Positions 1 to 6,356 of a stretch of DNA of 7,655 bases are shown here, piece by piece. The stretch is from contig JAFATL010000192.1 in NCBI GenBank assembly GCA_019243975.1, positions 1-7,655 of the forward strand, given 5' to 3'. The notes under the pieces were generated by a model. It saw nothing but the letters and a program-made list of their open reading frames with translations, did not search any database and was not told the DNA's origin. The stretch comes from Actinomycetota bacterium. Its GTDB lineage: Bacteria > Actinomycetota > Acidimicrobiia > Acidimicrobiales > JAFATL01. Position 1 is the first letter of the stretch. Each line of letters opens with the position of its first letter. The position numbers and the translations under genes are program-made.

Positions 1-520
1 TGCCCTTGTAGTAACCGGTGAGCAACGTCTTGAGAGCGACGGCGCCCGGCTTGTCGGTGGGGTCGCACGTCGACTGCGGCTCGTACCGGGCGTACCCCTC
101 GATGTCGACGGTGTTGAGCTTGCCGACGAGCGGCCCGGTGGGGATGGCGACGTTGACGCCGCCGGCCGACGATTTGGGCTTGGCCTTGGCCGCTGGCTTC
201 GGCGCCGCCGGCTTCGGTGTGGCTGCCTTGACGGCGGCAACGGGCCGGGTGGCCGGCGTGGCCGACGGGACCGTCGTCACCGGAGCGTCGCCGACGGGCG
301 TGTCCGCCCCGGGCACCGTGACCCCGCCGCTCTGGTCGTAGGCGCCTTCTCCGTTGTTCGCGTTGGACGTCGTCGCGCCGTCATCCGCAGCCACCACATG
401 GCTGGCCGCCGCGTGCGACGACGGCAGCATCGGCAAGGCCACTGCGGTGGCACCCGCCAACATCGATGCCAGCGCGCCACTGACGACGGCGGCCCGAACG
501 CCCCTCCTGGCCTTGAGCAT
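1..520 (-). CDS. Secreted Ala/Pro-rich protein, N-terminal part (cut by left edge)
   Basis: The 173 visible residues begin with a Sec-type signal peptide: basic n-region MLKARRGVR, hydrophobic core at about 10-31, and a likely signal peptidase I site after HAAA near residue 39. A low-complexity Thr/Ala/Pro/Lys linker follows (about 45-120, with PKPAAPKPA repeats). A more ordered segment then begins, containing GYARYEPQSTCDPTDKPGA (about 142-160). The CDPTxKPG pattern followed by a Leu-rich helix resembles the start of a C-terminal domain found in many actinobacterial secreted proteins that later carries a SEHKEGRAxDW-type motif. That part lies outside the window, so the assignment is tentative. 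The protein is probably exported to the cell envelope. The start is uncertain: an in-frame GTG at 550 would add ten residues, and neither start has a good ribosome-binding site. It lies 18-48 nt after the crotonase gene on the same strand and may share its transcript. Confidence 0.72.
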   Translation of the reverse strand, partial: MLKARRGVRAAVVSGALASMLAGATAVALPMLPSSHAAASHVVAADDGATTSNANNGEGAYDQSGGVTVPGADTPVGDAPVTTVPSATPATRPVAAVKAATPKPAAPKPAAKAKPKSSAGGVNVAIPTGPLVGKLNTVDIEGYARYEPQSTCDPTDKPGAVALKTLLTGYYKG

Positions 521-568
521 TTGCTGAGCATCGGATGCGCGGACGCTCACCTTGAAAACGAGCGCGAA

Positions 569-1393
569 CTACTCCCGGTCGAGCTCCTCGGCCGCCAGGA
601 CGCCGGGCCACTCCTCGTCGACGCGCAACTGCCAATTGGGCCGACGCTTCTCGAACCACGCCATCGGGCCTTCTCGGGCATCGGGCCGGCCCATGGTGAG
701 GCGGTGGTAGAGCGACTCGAGCTCCTCGGTGCCAGCGCGGTCGCGGCCCGCCCACAGCGCTCGCTTCGACAATGCCAACGACAGCGGGGCGCAGTTCTCG
801 GCGATGTCGCGCGCCGTCTCCACCGCCGCCGTCAGCACCTGCTTGGCCGGCAGCACGCGCGATGCGATCCCGAGCTGCACCGCCTCGACACCGGTGAACT
901 GGCGGCCGGTCAGCAGCACGTCGGCGGCGACCGCCATCGACGTGGCGTGGGGCAGCGTCCAGTGCACGCCCATGTCGCCGAGCACGCCTCGGCGCACCTG
1001 CGGGATCGACAGCTTGGCGTCACGGGCCACGAAGCGCAGGTCGCACTGCAACGCGATGGTGAGGCCGATGCCGATGGCGCTGCCGTTGATGGCGGCGATG
1101 ACCGGCTTGCGAACTTCCCACGCTGCCGGTCGGACCGGCGACGAGGAGAACGCGCGGCTGGCCCCGCTCTCCTTCGGCAGGTCGAATGTCTGCGCCGGCG
1201 CCGACATGTCCGCTCCCGCGCAGAACGCACGGCCTGCGCCGGTCACGACGACCGCCCGCACGTCGTCGTCGCGGTCACACTGCGCGTACGCCTCGCCCAA
1301 GCCGCGCGCCATGTCGAGATTGAACGCGTTCAGCTTCTCGGGCCGGTTCAGCGTGATGACGCCGACGCCATCGGCCACGTCCAGGAGGACCAC
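569..1393 (-). CDS. Crotonase-fold enoyl-CoA hydratase/isomerase family protein with non-canonical active site
   Basis: A 274-residue protein of typical crotonase length, beginning at GTG; an in-frame TGA lies just upstream, so little extension is possible. Family landmarks are NRPEKLNAF (16-24), the first oxyanion-hole segment GRAFCAGADMS (54-64), the second oxyanion loop NGSAIGIGL (103-111) leading to ALQCDLRF (114-121), and LLTGRQFTG (160-168) before the C-terminal helices. It should bind an acyl-CoA thioester in the cytoplasm and stabilise an enolate. Aligned by eye with rat mitochondrial hydratase, the two catalytic glutamates (Glu144, in CELAMMCD; Glu164, in FGQPE) correspond here to Thr112 and Gln132. 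Asp140 (GVLGDMG) falls at the position of the third acid, Asp204, of dienoyl-CoA isomerase. Ordinary hydratase activity is therefore doubtful, and an isomerase, hydrolase, lyase or other crotonase reaction is possible. It follows the hemolysin III-like gene by 37 nt on the same strand, but the functional link is unclear. The family is certain; the reaction is unknown. Confidence 0.93.
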   Translation of the reverse strand: MVLLDVADGVGVITLNRPEKLNAFNLDMARGLGEAYAQCDRDDDVRAVVVTGAGRAFCAGADMSAPAQTFDLPKESGASRAFSSSPVRPAAWEVRKPVIAAINGSAIGIGLTIALQCDLRFVARDAKLSIPQVRRGVLGDMGVHWTLPHATSMAVAADVLLTGRQFTGVEAVQLGIASRVLPAKQVLTAAVETARDIAENCAPLSLALSKRALWAGRDRAGTEELESLYHRLTMGRPDAREGPMAWFEKRRPNWQLRVDEEWPGVLAAEELDRE

Positions 1394-1430
1394 GGTCAGC
1401 AGTCAACCACGGCGCCTGCCACTTGGCGGG

Positions 1431-2159
1431 TTAGCGCGCGACGAGCCGCCAGAACAGCGCGAAGTGGCACACACTGCCGACCACAACCAAGGCGTGCCAC
1501 ACCTCGTGGTAGCCGAAGAAGCGAGGCGAGGGATCGGGCCGGCGCGTGGCCAGAACCACCGAGCCGAACGTGTACGCGAGGCCGCCGGCGGCGAGGAGCA
1601 TCAGCTCGGCCACGCCGAGCTGCGACAGCACCCGCGGGAACCCGAGCACGGCCAGCCAACCGACGACGAGGTAGCCGCCCGCCGCCCAACGCGTGTGGGC
1701 GAAGCGGGACAGCGTCGTGACGGCACCCGCCAACGCGGTGGTCCACCCCAGGGCGAGCAGGGCGATGCCGAACCAGCCGCCGATGACGAGCAGGCAGATC
1801 GGCGTGTAGCAGGCGCCGATGAACAGATAGATCATGGCGTGGTCGAGCTTGCGCATCCGCGCCCGCATGGCGGCCGACCACCGGATGAGGTGGTACCCGG
1901 AGCTGACGGCGTAGAGCCCGACCAGGCCGACGGCGTACACGCCGATGCTCACGATGGCGGCTCGGGAGTGTGAGTGCAGCACGAGCAGGGTGGCCGTGGG
2001 TACGGCCGCGAGGAGCGCCACGAAGTGGAGCCATCCCCGCAAGCGGGGACAGCTCACGTCGCCGCTGAGCACGGCCGGACGTCGGGGCCCACCCATATGT
2101 TCCTGAGGTCGACCGCGCCTGGGTCCTTCTTGAGGATGCGGGGCGGCTGTGGGGCCCAT
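1431..2159 (-). CDS. Hemolysin III / TrhA (PAQR-like) seven-helix membrane protein
   Basis: A 242-residue integral membrane protein. After a polar Pro/Arg-rich N-terminus (about 1-36) comes the entry motif PRLRGWLHF (38-46) and about seven hydrophobic helices (roughly 44-62, 69-85, 107-124, 128-147, 160-176, 183-203, 219-238). Family signatures are SSGYHLIRW (86-94, His90), the DHAMIYLFIGACYTP segment (106-120, Asp106) and GYHEVWHALV in the last helix (His218, His222). By analogy with adiponectin-receptor/PAQR proteins, His90, His218 and His222 would form a metal site, usually zinc. Bacterial members have been linked to membrane-energetics homeostasis and, in some species, haemolysis; true toxin function is not implied. 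The start at 2159 has a good ribosome-binding site (TAGGAG, 7 nt away). An internal ATG at 2096 (residue 22), preceded by AGGA, would give a family-typical N-terminus. The gene is divergent from the diguanylate cyclase gene. Confidence 0.9.
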   Translation of the reverse strand: MGPTAAPHPQEGPRRGRPQEHMGGPRRPAVLSGDVSCPRLRGWLHFVALLAAVPTATLLVLHSHSRAAIVSIGVYAVGLVGLYAVSSGYHLIRWSAAMRARMRKLDHAMIYLFIGACYTPICLLVIGGWFGIALLALGWTTALAGAVTTLSRFAHTRWAAGGYLVVGWLAVLGFPRVLSQLGVAELMLLAAGGLAYTFGSVVLATRRPDPSPRFFGYHEVWHALVVVGSVCHFALFWRLVAR

Positions 2160-2166
2160 TGACCTA

Positions 2167-2172
2167 CTCCTA
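2167..2172 (-). promoter_or_regulatory. Ribosome-binding site of the hemolysin III-like gene
   Basis: Read on the minus strand, this is TAGGAG followed by a 7-nt spacer to the ATG at 2159. It favours the long, 242-residue form over initiation at residue 22. Confidence 0.6.
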
Positions 2173-2200
2173 CCGCGAGATTCCGTGCACCCTGCCCATA

Positions 2201-2227
2201 TTCACAATTCGGCCCCGGTGGTACCCT
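2201..2227 (+). promoter_or_regulatory. Candidate promoter of the GGDEF gene, probably leaderless
   Basis: A -35-like TTCACA (2201-2206) and a -10-like TACCCT (2222-2227, TAnnnT type) are separated by 15 bp, shorter than the 17-bp ideal. The -10 box ends 7 nt before the GTG at 2235, so transcription would begin at or next to the start codon. No purine-rich ribosome-binding site lies in front of this GTG, which agrees with a leaderless mRNA, a common arrangement in actinobacteria. The 75-nt region also has to hold the promoter of the divergent membrane-protein gene, for which I see only a weak GAATAT-like box on the minus strand. Confidence 0.35.
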
Positions 2228-2234
2228 CCGCGCA

Positions 2235-3233
2235 GTGACGGGTGGTGGTCTCGCCGTTACACGGCGTGAGATGGCGAGGGCGGCGTCCGCCCTGTTTGCG
2301 GCTGCCTCGTCGCTCGCCCTGATTTCGATGGCCACGCCCCACGGGAGCGACGTGGCCACCGGCTCGGCAGTCGTCCTCGCGCTGCTCGGGTATCCCTTCG
2401 CCGCCGGCCTCTACCTCCTCGCCGATCGCACTCCGATGTGGGCGATGCACGCGGTGATGGGCCTGGGAACGGTGATGGTCACCTTCGGCATCCACACCGC
2501 GTCGGGACGCATGGCCGGGTCGGCGTCGGTCCTCTACCTGTGGGTCGTGATCTTCTCCGCCTACTGGTTCCCGTGGCGCACCGTCGCTGGTCACCTCGCC
2601 GTCATCGCGGGCAGTTACGCCATCGTGCTGGTGCTCGACCACGAGCCCGCCGGCGTCGCCCTGTGGCTCGGCATGACCGGCACGGCTGTGTTCACCGCCG
2701 TCGTGGTCGCCTCCTTGAGCGGGCGACTGCGGGCCCAGGCCACCACCGATCTGCTCACCGGCCTTCCCAACCGCCGCGGCTGGGAGGACAGCCTCGAGCG
2801 CGAGTTCTCCCGCGCCCTGCGGCGCCGCAGCCCCTTGTGCGTCGCCGTCCTCGACCTCGACAACTTCAAGGTGCTCAACGACACACGCGGCCATATCGCC
2901 GGCGACCGCATCCTCCGATCCGCGGCCGTCACGTGGCAAGGCCTGTTGCGCGACACCGACGTGCTCGCCCGTTACGGCGGCGACGAGTTCGCCCTCATCC
3001 TCCCCGACTGCAGCCCCGAGAAGGCGACGGAGATCATCGACCGGCTGTCGGATTCGACCGAGGGGTCGACGTGCTCGGTGGGCGTGGCGTGGGCGGGGGA
3101 GGCCGACGACGCGCAGGCGCTCATCTCGCGTGCCGACGACGCGCTGTACGCGGCCAAGGCCGCGGGCGGCGGCCGCGTCGTGGTGTCGGGCACCTCGGAG
3201 TGGCCGGGGACCCGGCGGCGCGAAGCCGGGTAG
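2235..3233 (+). CDS. Membrane-anchored GGDEF diguanylate cyclase
   Basis: A 332-residue protein that should make cyclic di-GMP from two GTP at the inner face of the membrane. The N-terminal half contains about six hydrophobic helices (roughly 15-33, 43-62, 69-87, 95-112, 116-134, 139-160) with short loops and no recognisable periplasmic sensor domain. The catalytic domain follows directly: DLLTGLPNR (172-180), metal and nucleotide residues in LDLDNFKVLND (Asp207, Asn215), and the active-site loop GGDEF (248-252). All key residues for catalysis are present. The allosteric inhibition site RxxD is also intact (Arg239-Asp242, exactly five residues before GGDEF), so product feedback is expected. 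No EAL or HD-GYP domain is fused and no c-di-GMP effector is visible nearby. The GTG start is chosen because the reading frame and a likely promoter meet there. The signal sensed by the membrane part is unknown. The C-terminal tail after about residue 318 is short and unstructured. Confidence 0.95.
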   Translation: MTGGGLAVTRREMARAASALFAAASSLALISMATPHGSDVATGSAVVLALLGYPFAAGLYLLADRTPMWAMHAVMGLGTVMVTFGIHTASGRMAGSASVLYLWVVIFSAYWFPWRTVAGHLAVIAGSYAIVLVLDHEPAGVALWLGMTGTAVFTAVVVASLSGRLRAQATTDLLTGLPNRRGWEDSLEREFSRALRRRSPLCVAVLDLDNFKVLNDTRGHIAGDRILRSAAVTWQGLLRDTDVLARYGGDEFALILPDCSPEKATEIIDRLSDSTEGSTCSVGVAWAGEADDAQALISRADDALYAAKAAGGGRVVVSGTSEWPGTRRREAG

Positions 3234-3257
3234 CGTCGCCCTCACACACCGCCGGAC

Positions 3258-3264
3258 AGGAGGT
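3258..3264 (+). promoter_or_regulatory. Consensus ribosome-binding site setting the GTG start of the 378-residue hydrolase
   Basis: A perfect AGGAGGT lies 5 nt before the GTG at 3270 and fixes that start. It sits in the 36-nt gap after the diguanylate cyclase gene, in which I see no convincing promoter. Read-through from upstream is therefore possible. Confidence 0.75.
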
Positions 3265-3269
3265 CAGCT

Positions 3270-4406
3270 GTGGCTGAGGTGCACGGGACGTACGACCCGC
3301 GGTTCGAGGCGGTGCGCGACGCGCTCGCCAACACGCTCGACCAGGGCATGGACGTGGGCGCGTCCGTCGCGGTTGTCCACGAGGGCGAGACCGTCGTCGA
3401 CATCTGGGGCGGGTTCGCCGACGAGGCGAAGACGAAGGCGTGGGAGCGCGACACGATCATCAACGTCTGGTCGACGACCAAGACCATGACGGCGTTGTGC
3501 GCGCTGCTGCTGGCCGATCGCGGCGACCTCGACTTCGACGCACCGGTGGCGAAGTACTGGCCCGAGTTCAAGGCGGCCGGCAAGGAGAACGTCGAGGTGC
3601 GCCACCTCATGTCGCACAACGCCGGTCTTTCCGGTTGGCAGGAGCCGATGAAGCCCGAGGACCTCTACGACTGGGAGAAGGCGACGTCGCTCCTGGCGGG
3701 CCAGGAGCCGTGGTGGGACCCTGGCACGGCGTCGGGCTACCACGCGGTGACGCAGGGCTACTTGGTCGGCGAGGTGGTGCGCCGCATCACTGGCAAGTCC
3801 GTCGGCGCGTTCTTCGCCGACGAGTTCGCCGGCCCCCTCGGCGCCGACTTCCACATCGGTACGCCCGCCGAGTGCGACGACCGTGTCGCGCTCGTCATCC
3901 CGCCGCCACCGCTCGACATGGGGACCGTCGACCCGACGAGCATCCCCATCCGCACCCTGGCCAACCCGCCGCTGTCGGCCGAGCAGAGCTGGGAGATCCC
4001 GTGGCGGCGCGCCGAGATCCCCGCCGCCGGTGGCCACGGCAACGCCCGCTCGGTCGCCGCCGTGCAGGCACTGCTGTCGAACGGTGGCGAGCTCGGGGGC
4101 AAGCGCTTCCTGTCTCCGGAAGGGTGCGAGGTGGTGCTCAAGGAGCAGTCGCACACCACCGATCTCGTGCTCGGGCTGCCGATTCGGTTCGGCATGGGCT
4201 ACGGCCTCACGTCCGACGAGATGCCGCTCGGCCCCAACCCCCGCACGTGCTTCTGGGGCGGCTGGGGTGGCTCGCTGGTGCTGATCGACATGGACGCGCG
4301 CCTCTGCATCACCTACGTGATGAACAAGATGGGCGAGGGCACCCTCGGCGACTTCCGCGGCGTGTCGGTCGCGGCCGCTGCCTTCGGCTCGCTCGCCGGC
4401 TCCTAA
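3270..4406 (+). CDS. Serine hydrolase of the beta-lactamase/EstB (family VIII esterase-like) group, WGG type
   Basis: A 378-residue cytoplasmic protein (no signal peptide) starting at GTG behind a perfect ribosome-binding site. The class C beta-lactamase/PBP fold is shown by the SxxK nucleophile motif STTK (Ser68, Lys71) after ERDTIINVW, the LMSHNAGLSG segment (113-122), a tyrosine motif in SGYHAVTQGYLVGEV (Tyr157), and EIPAAGGHGNARS (249-261). Where lactamases have KTG, this protein has FWGGWGGS (328-335), resembling the Trp-Gly-Gly version described for EstB-type esterases. It is more likely an esterase or lactonase than a true beta-lactamase; the substrate is unknown. A clear paralogue with a different third motif lies at 5197-6345, about 40-50% identical by eye over the first 200 residues. 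The stop codon overlaps that of the convergent SDR gene within an inverted repeat. Confidence 0.92.
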   Translation: MAEVHGTYDPRFEAVRDALANTLDQGMDVGASVAVVHEGETVVDIWGGFADEAKTKAWERDTIINVWSTTKTMTALCALLLADRGDLDFDAPVAKYWPEFKAAGKENVEVRHLMSHNAGLSGWQEPMKPEDLYDWEKATSLLAGQEPWWDPGTASGYHAVTQGYLVGEVVRRITGKSVGAFFADEFAGPLGADFHIGTPAECDDRVALVIPPPPLDMGTVDPTSIPIRTLANPPLSAEQSWEIPWRRAEIPAAGGHGNARSVAAVQALLSNGGELGGKRFLSPEGCEVVLKEQSHTTDLVLGLPIRFGMGYGLTSDEMPLGPNPRTCFWGGWGGSLVLIDMDARLCITYVMNKMGEGTLGDFRGVSVAAAAFGSLAGS

Positions 4407-4429
4407 CCGCGAAGGAGCGGGCCGGCGAG
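4392..4429. terminator. Bidirectional hairpin spanning two interlocked stop codons
   Basis: A perfect 9-bp inverted repeat, CTCGCCGGC (4392-4400) and GCCGGCGAG (4421-4429), flanks a 20-nt loop. Within the loop, TCCT (4401-4404) can pair with AGGA (4413-4416), extending the helix past a GCGG bulge. The plus-strand TAA (4404-4406) and minus-strand TAG (4405-4403) both lie in the loop side. There is no T-tract, as is common for high-GC actinobacterial terminators. Its position between two convergent genes with no other intergenic space makes termination in both directions the most likely role. Confidence 0.6.
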
Positions 4430-5167
4430 GAAGCCGCCGTCGATCACGAACTCGGAGCCGGTGCAGAAGCTGCTCGCGTCCGACGACAGCCACACCACCA
4501 GCTCGGCCACCTCGTCGGGCGTGCCGATGCGCCCGATCGGGAGCAAACCCTTGAGCATCGGCCGCATGTCGAAGCCGCCGAAGCTGTCGGGGCTGAGCAT
4601 GGCCGTGTCGATGGGGCCGGGGTGTACGGAGTTGACGCGGATGCCTAGCGACCCGAGCTCGAGGGCGGCCGTCTTGGTGAAGCCGCGCAGGGCGAACTTG
4701 CTCGACACGTAACCGGCGATGCCGGCCGCGCCCACGATGCCGTTCACCGACGAGATGTTGACGATCGTGCCGCCGCCCGCGTCGGCGATGGCCCGGGCTG
4801 AGAACTTGGTGCCCATGAACGCCGAGATCTGGTTGACGTCGATCACCTTGCGGTAGGTGGCCACGTCCATGTCGAGGATCGGCGTCGGCGGCGGCGAGAT
4901 GCCGGCGTTGTTCACGAGCGTGGTGAGCTTCCCGAACGTGTCGACCGCGGTTGCGACCGCGGCCTTCCACGCTTCCTCGTCGGTCACGTCGAGGGTGACG
5001 TAGACGGCGCCGTCGCCCAACTCGTCTGCCAGTGTCTTGCCCTCGGCATCGAGGATGTCGCCGATCACCACCTTGGCGCCCTCGTCGACGAACGCGCGCG
5101 CCTCGGCCTCGCCCTGACCCCGCGCCCCACCGGACACCAGTGCGACCTTGCCGTCCATCCGTCCCAT
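4403..5167 (-). CDS. Short-chain dehydrogenase/reductase, 3alpha/20beta-hydroxysteroid dehydrogenase-like
   Basis: A 254-residue classical SDR, the usual length. The cofactor motif SGGARGQG (12-19) opens the Rossmann fold. Asp37 at the end of strand 2 (VVIGD) predicts NAD(H) rather than NADP(H). LDVTD (59-63), NNAG (86-89) and the full catalytic tetrad Asn112, Ser140, Tyr153, Lys157 (YVSSK) are present, followed by PGPIDTAM (183-190). The N-terminal half strongly recalls actinobacterial 3alpha/20beta-hydroxysteroid dehydrogenases of the mycobacterial FabG3 (Rv2002) type, so oxidation or reduction of a secondary alcohol or ketone is expected; the real substrate is unknown. The ATG at 5167 has an AGGGGA ribosome-binding site 6 nt away; a second ATG at residue 4 is less well placed. 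It follows the 382-residue hydrolase by 29 nt on the same strand, so the two are probably co-transcribed. Its 3' end overlaps the convergent hydrolase by 4 nt. Confidence 0.95.
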   Translation of the reverse strand: MGRMDGKVALVSGGARGQGEAEARAFVDEGAKVVIGDILDAEGKTLADELGDGAVYVTLDVTDEEAWKAAVATAVDTFGKLTTLVNNAGISPPPTPILDMDVATYRKVIDVNQISAFMGTKFSARAIADAGGGTIVNISSVNGIVGAAGIAGYVSSKFALRGFTKTAALELGSLGIRVNSVHPGPIDTAMLSPDSFGGFDMRPMLKGLLPIGRIGTPDEVAELVVWLSSDASSFCTGSEFVIDGGFLAGPLLRG

Positions 5168-5196
5168 CGGTGTTCCCCTCTCGTCGGTCTCTGGTT

Positions 5197-6345
5197 CTAG
5201 AGCGCGCCGTACACGGCGTCGAACAGGGCGGGCCAGCGCGGATCGTCGCGCGTGGCGCCCCAGAACATCTTGTTCATCACGTAGCCCAGGCTCAGACCGG
5301 TGTCGGGGTCGACGATGCCGAGCGACCCGCCGCTGCCGTTGTGGCCGTAGGTGCGGGGATTGGGCCCGAAGGTCCACTCGGGCAGTGTGTGCTCGAAGCC
5401 CATGGCGAACGCGGTCGGCAAGCGCATGACGAGGTCTTCGCCCTCCACTTGCTTGCGCCCGAACGTCTCGACCGTGTCGGGCGACAGCAGCCGGGTGCCG
5501 TCGAGCTCGCCGCCGCATGCGAGCACTGCGTACACACGCTCGAGAGCGCGGGCGTTGCCATGCATGTTGGCGGCGGGAATCTCTGCGCCCCGGTACGGGC
5601 GGGTGTTGGTGTAGCCGACGTCGTTGGAGTCGGGCGGGTTGCCGAACGACTTGGGCCCGAGGTCGTCGGGCCGCCAGTGGCTGAAGAACGTCGGACCGGT
5701 GGGGATGCTCAGCACCATGTCGGCGGTTCGGTGCTCCTCGGATTCGGGCAACGGCATGAGCAGATCGATGCCGAGAGGCTTGGCGAGCTCGTCGGCGCAG
5801 AACTGACCGGGCATGCAGCCGGTGACGCGGTGAATGACCTCGCCGATGAGGTGCCCGTAGGTGACGCCGTGATAGCCGTGGCCGCTGCCCGGGTCCCACC
5901 ACGGCTCCTGCTCCGCCAGCGCCGTGGTCATGGCGTCCCAGTCGGACAGCGAGCCCAGCGGCATGGGCTTGCCGATGGCCGACAGGCCCGATTCGTGGGT
6001 GAGGAGGTAGCGCACGGGGAGGTCGGCCTTGCCGCCCTTGGCGAACTCGGGCCAGTAGCTCGCCACCGGCGCATCGAGGTCGAGCAAACCGCGGTCGACG
6101 AGCAGGGCGGCCAGGACGGCGACGATGCCCTTGGTGCAGGAGAAGATGCACGCCACCGTGTCGCGCTCCCACGGCGTGGTCTCGGCCTCGTCGGTGTAAC
6201 CGGCCCAGATGTCGACGACCACGCGACCGTTCACGCCGACGGCGAGGGACGCACCGGTCTCCAGCCCGGCGTCGAAGTTGGAGGCGAACGCGTCCTTGAC
6301 GGCGGCGAACGCCGGGTCGCAGGTCCCTTGCACGGAGGGGGTCAC
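5197..6345 (-). CDS. Serine hydrolase of the beta-lactamase/EstB group, HNG type (paralogue)
   Basis: A 382-residue protein without signal peptide, starting at GTG behind GAGGAG. Motifs in order are SCTK (Ser69, Lys72) after ERDTVACIF, YLLTHESGLSAIG (113-125), Tyr158 in HGYHGVTYGHLIGEV, EIPAANMHGNAR (255-266), and a C-terminal GHNGSGGS (334-341) in the position of the lactamase KTG box. The His-x-Gly form is common in class C-related esterases, amidases and D-amino-acid peptidases. The SxxK Ser and Lys with Tyr158 should form the acyl-enzyme machinery. It shares long blocks with the hydrolase at 3270 (VVDIW, WERDT, RGxLDxDAPVAxYWPEF, QEPWWDPG, PNPRT, YVMNKM), so the pair arose by duplication. 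It is the first gene of a minus-strand operon with the SDR and is divergent from the SnoaL-like gene. Substrate unknown; ester, lactone or amide are all possible. Confidence 0.93.
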   Translation of the reverse strand: MTPSVQGTCDPAFAAVKDAFASNFDAGLETGASLAVGVNGRVVVDIWAGYTDEAETTPWERDTVACIFSCTKGIVAVLAALLVDRGLLDLDAPVASYWPEFAKGGKADLPVRYLLTHESGLSAIGKPMPLGSLSDWDAMTTALAEQEPWWDPGSGHGYHGVTYGHLIGEVIHRVTGCMPGQFCADELAKPLGIDLLMPLPESEEHRTADMVLSIPTGPTFFSHWRPDDLGPKSFGNPPDSNDVGYTNTRPYRGAEIPAANMHGNARALERVYAVLACGGELDGTRLLSPDTVETFGRKQVEGEDLVMRLPTAFAMGFEHTLPEWTFGPNPRTYGHNGSGGSLGIVDPDTGLSLGYVMNKMFWGATRDDPRWPALFDAVYGAL

Positions 6346-6350
6346 GGCAG

Positions 6351-6356
6351 CTCCTC
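6351..6356 (-). promoter_or_regulatory. Ribosome-binding site setting the GTG start of the 382-residue hydrolase
   Basis: On the minus strand this reads GAGGAG, 5 nt before the GTG at 6345, and supports that start. It overlaps by two bases the -35-like box of the divergent plus-strand promoter. Confidence 0.65.

Noticed and set aside
277..531. A minus-strand open frame starting at the ATG at 531, ahead of the secreted protein.
   Set aside because: It is in a different frame, has Arg/Trp/Cys-rich composition and no signal peptide. The frame starting at 520 gives a classic signal peptide and linker.
398..1973. Long plus-strand open frames (440 and 414 codons) across the crotonase and hemolysin III-like genes.
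   Set aside because: They are antisense to two genes with unmistakable family motifs, and their products are low-complexity Arg/Ala-rich.
3211..3230. Inverted repeat CCCGGC-8 nt-GCCGGG just before the stop codon of the diguanylate cyclase, as a terminator.
   Set aside because: The stem is only 6 bp, lies inside coding sequence and has no T-tract. The downstream gene is on the same strand with its own strong ribosome-binding site. Short GC dyads like this are frequent by chance here.
2202..3245. A 347-codon minus-strand open frame opposite the diguanylate cyclase.
   Set aside because: It is the complement of GC-rich codons of an intact GGDEF gene and shows no recognisable domain.
3264..4970. 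A 568-codon open frame on the minus strand antisense to the first hydrolase.
   Set aside because: It opposes a gene with clear catalytic motifs, has Arg/His/Gly-rich composition typical of GC-rich shadow frames, and runs on into the SDR region out of frame. Its resemblance to the plus-strand open frame at 5032-6387 only reflects the homology of the two hydrolase genes on the sense strands.
5168..6172. The SDR reading frame stays open upstream through the second hydrolase, giving an apparent 589-residue fusion protein.
   Set aside because: The upstream part is Arg-rich with no domain and overlaps the true hydrolase frame. The SDR has its own ATG at 5167 with a good ribosome-binding site, and the protein then has the standard family length.
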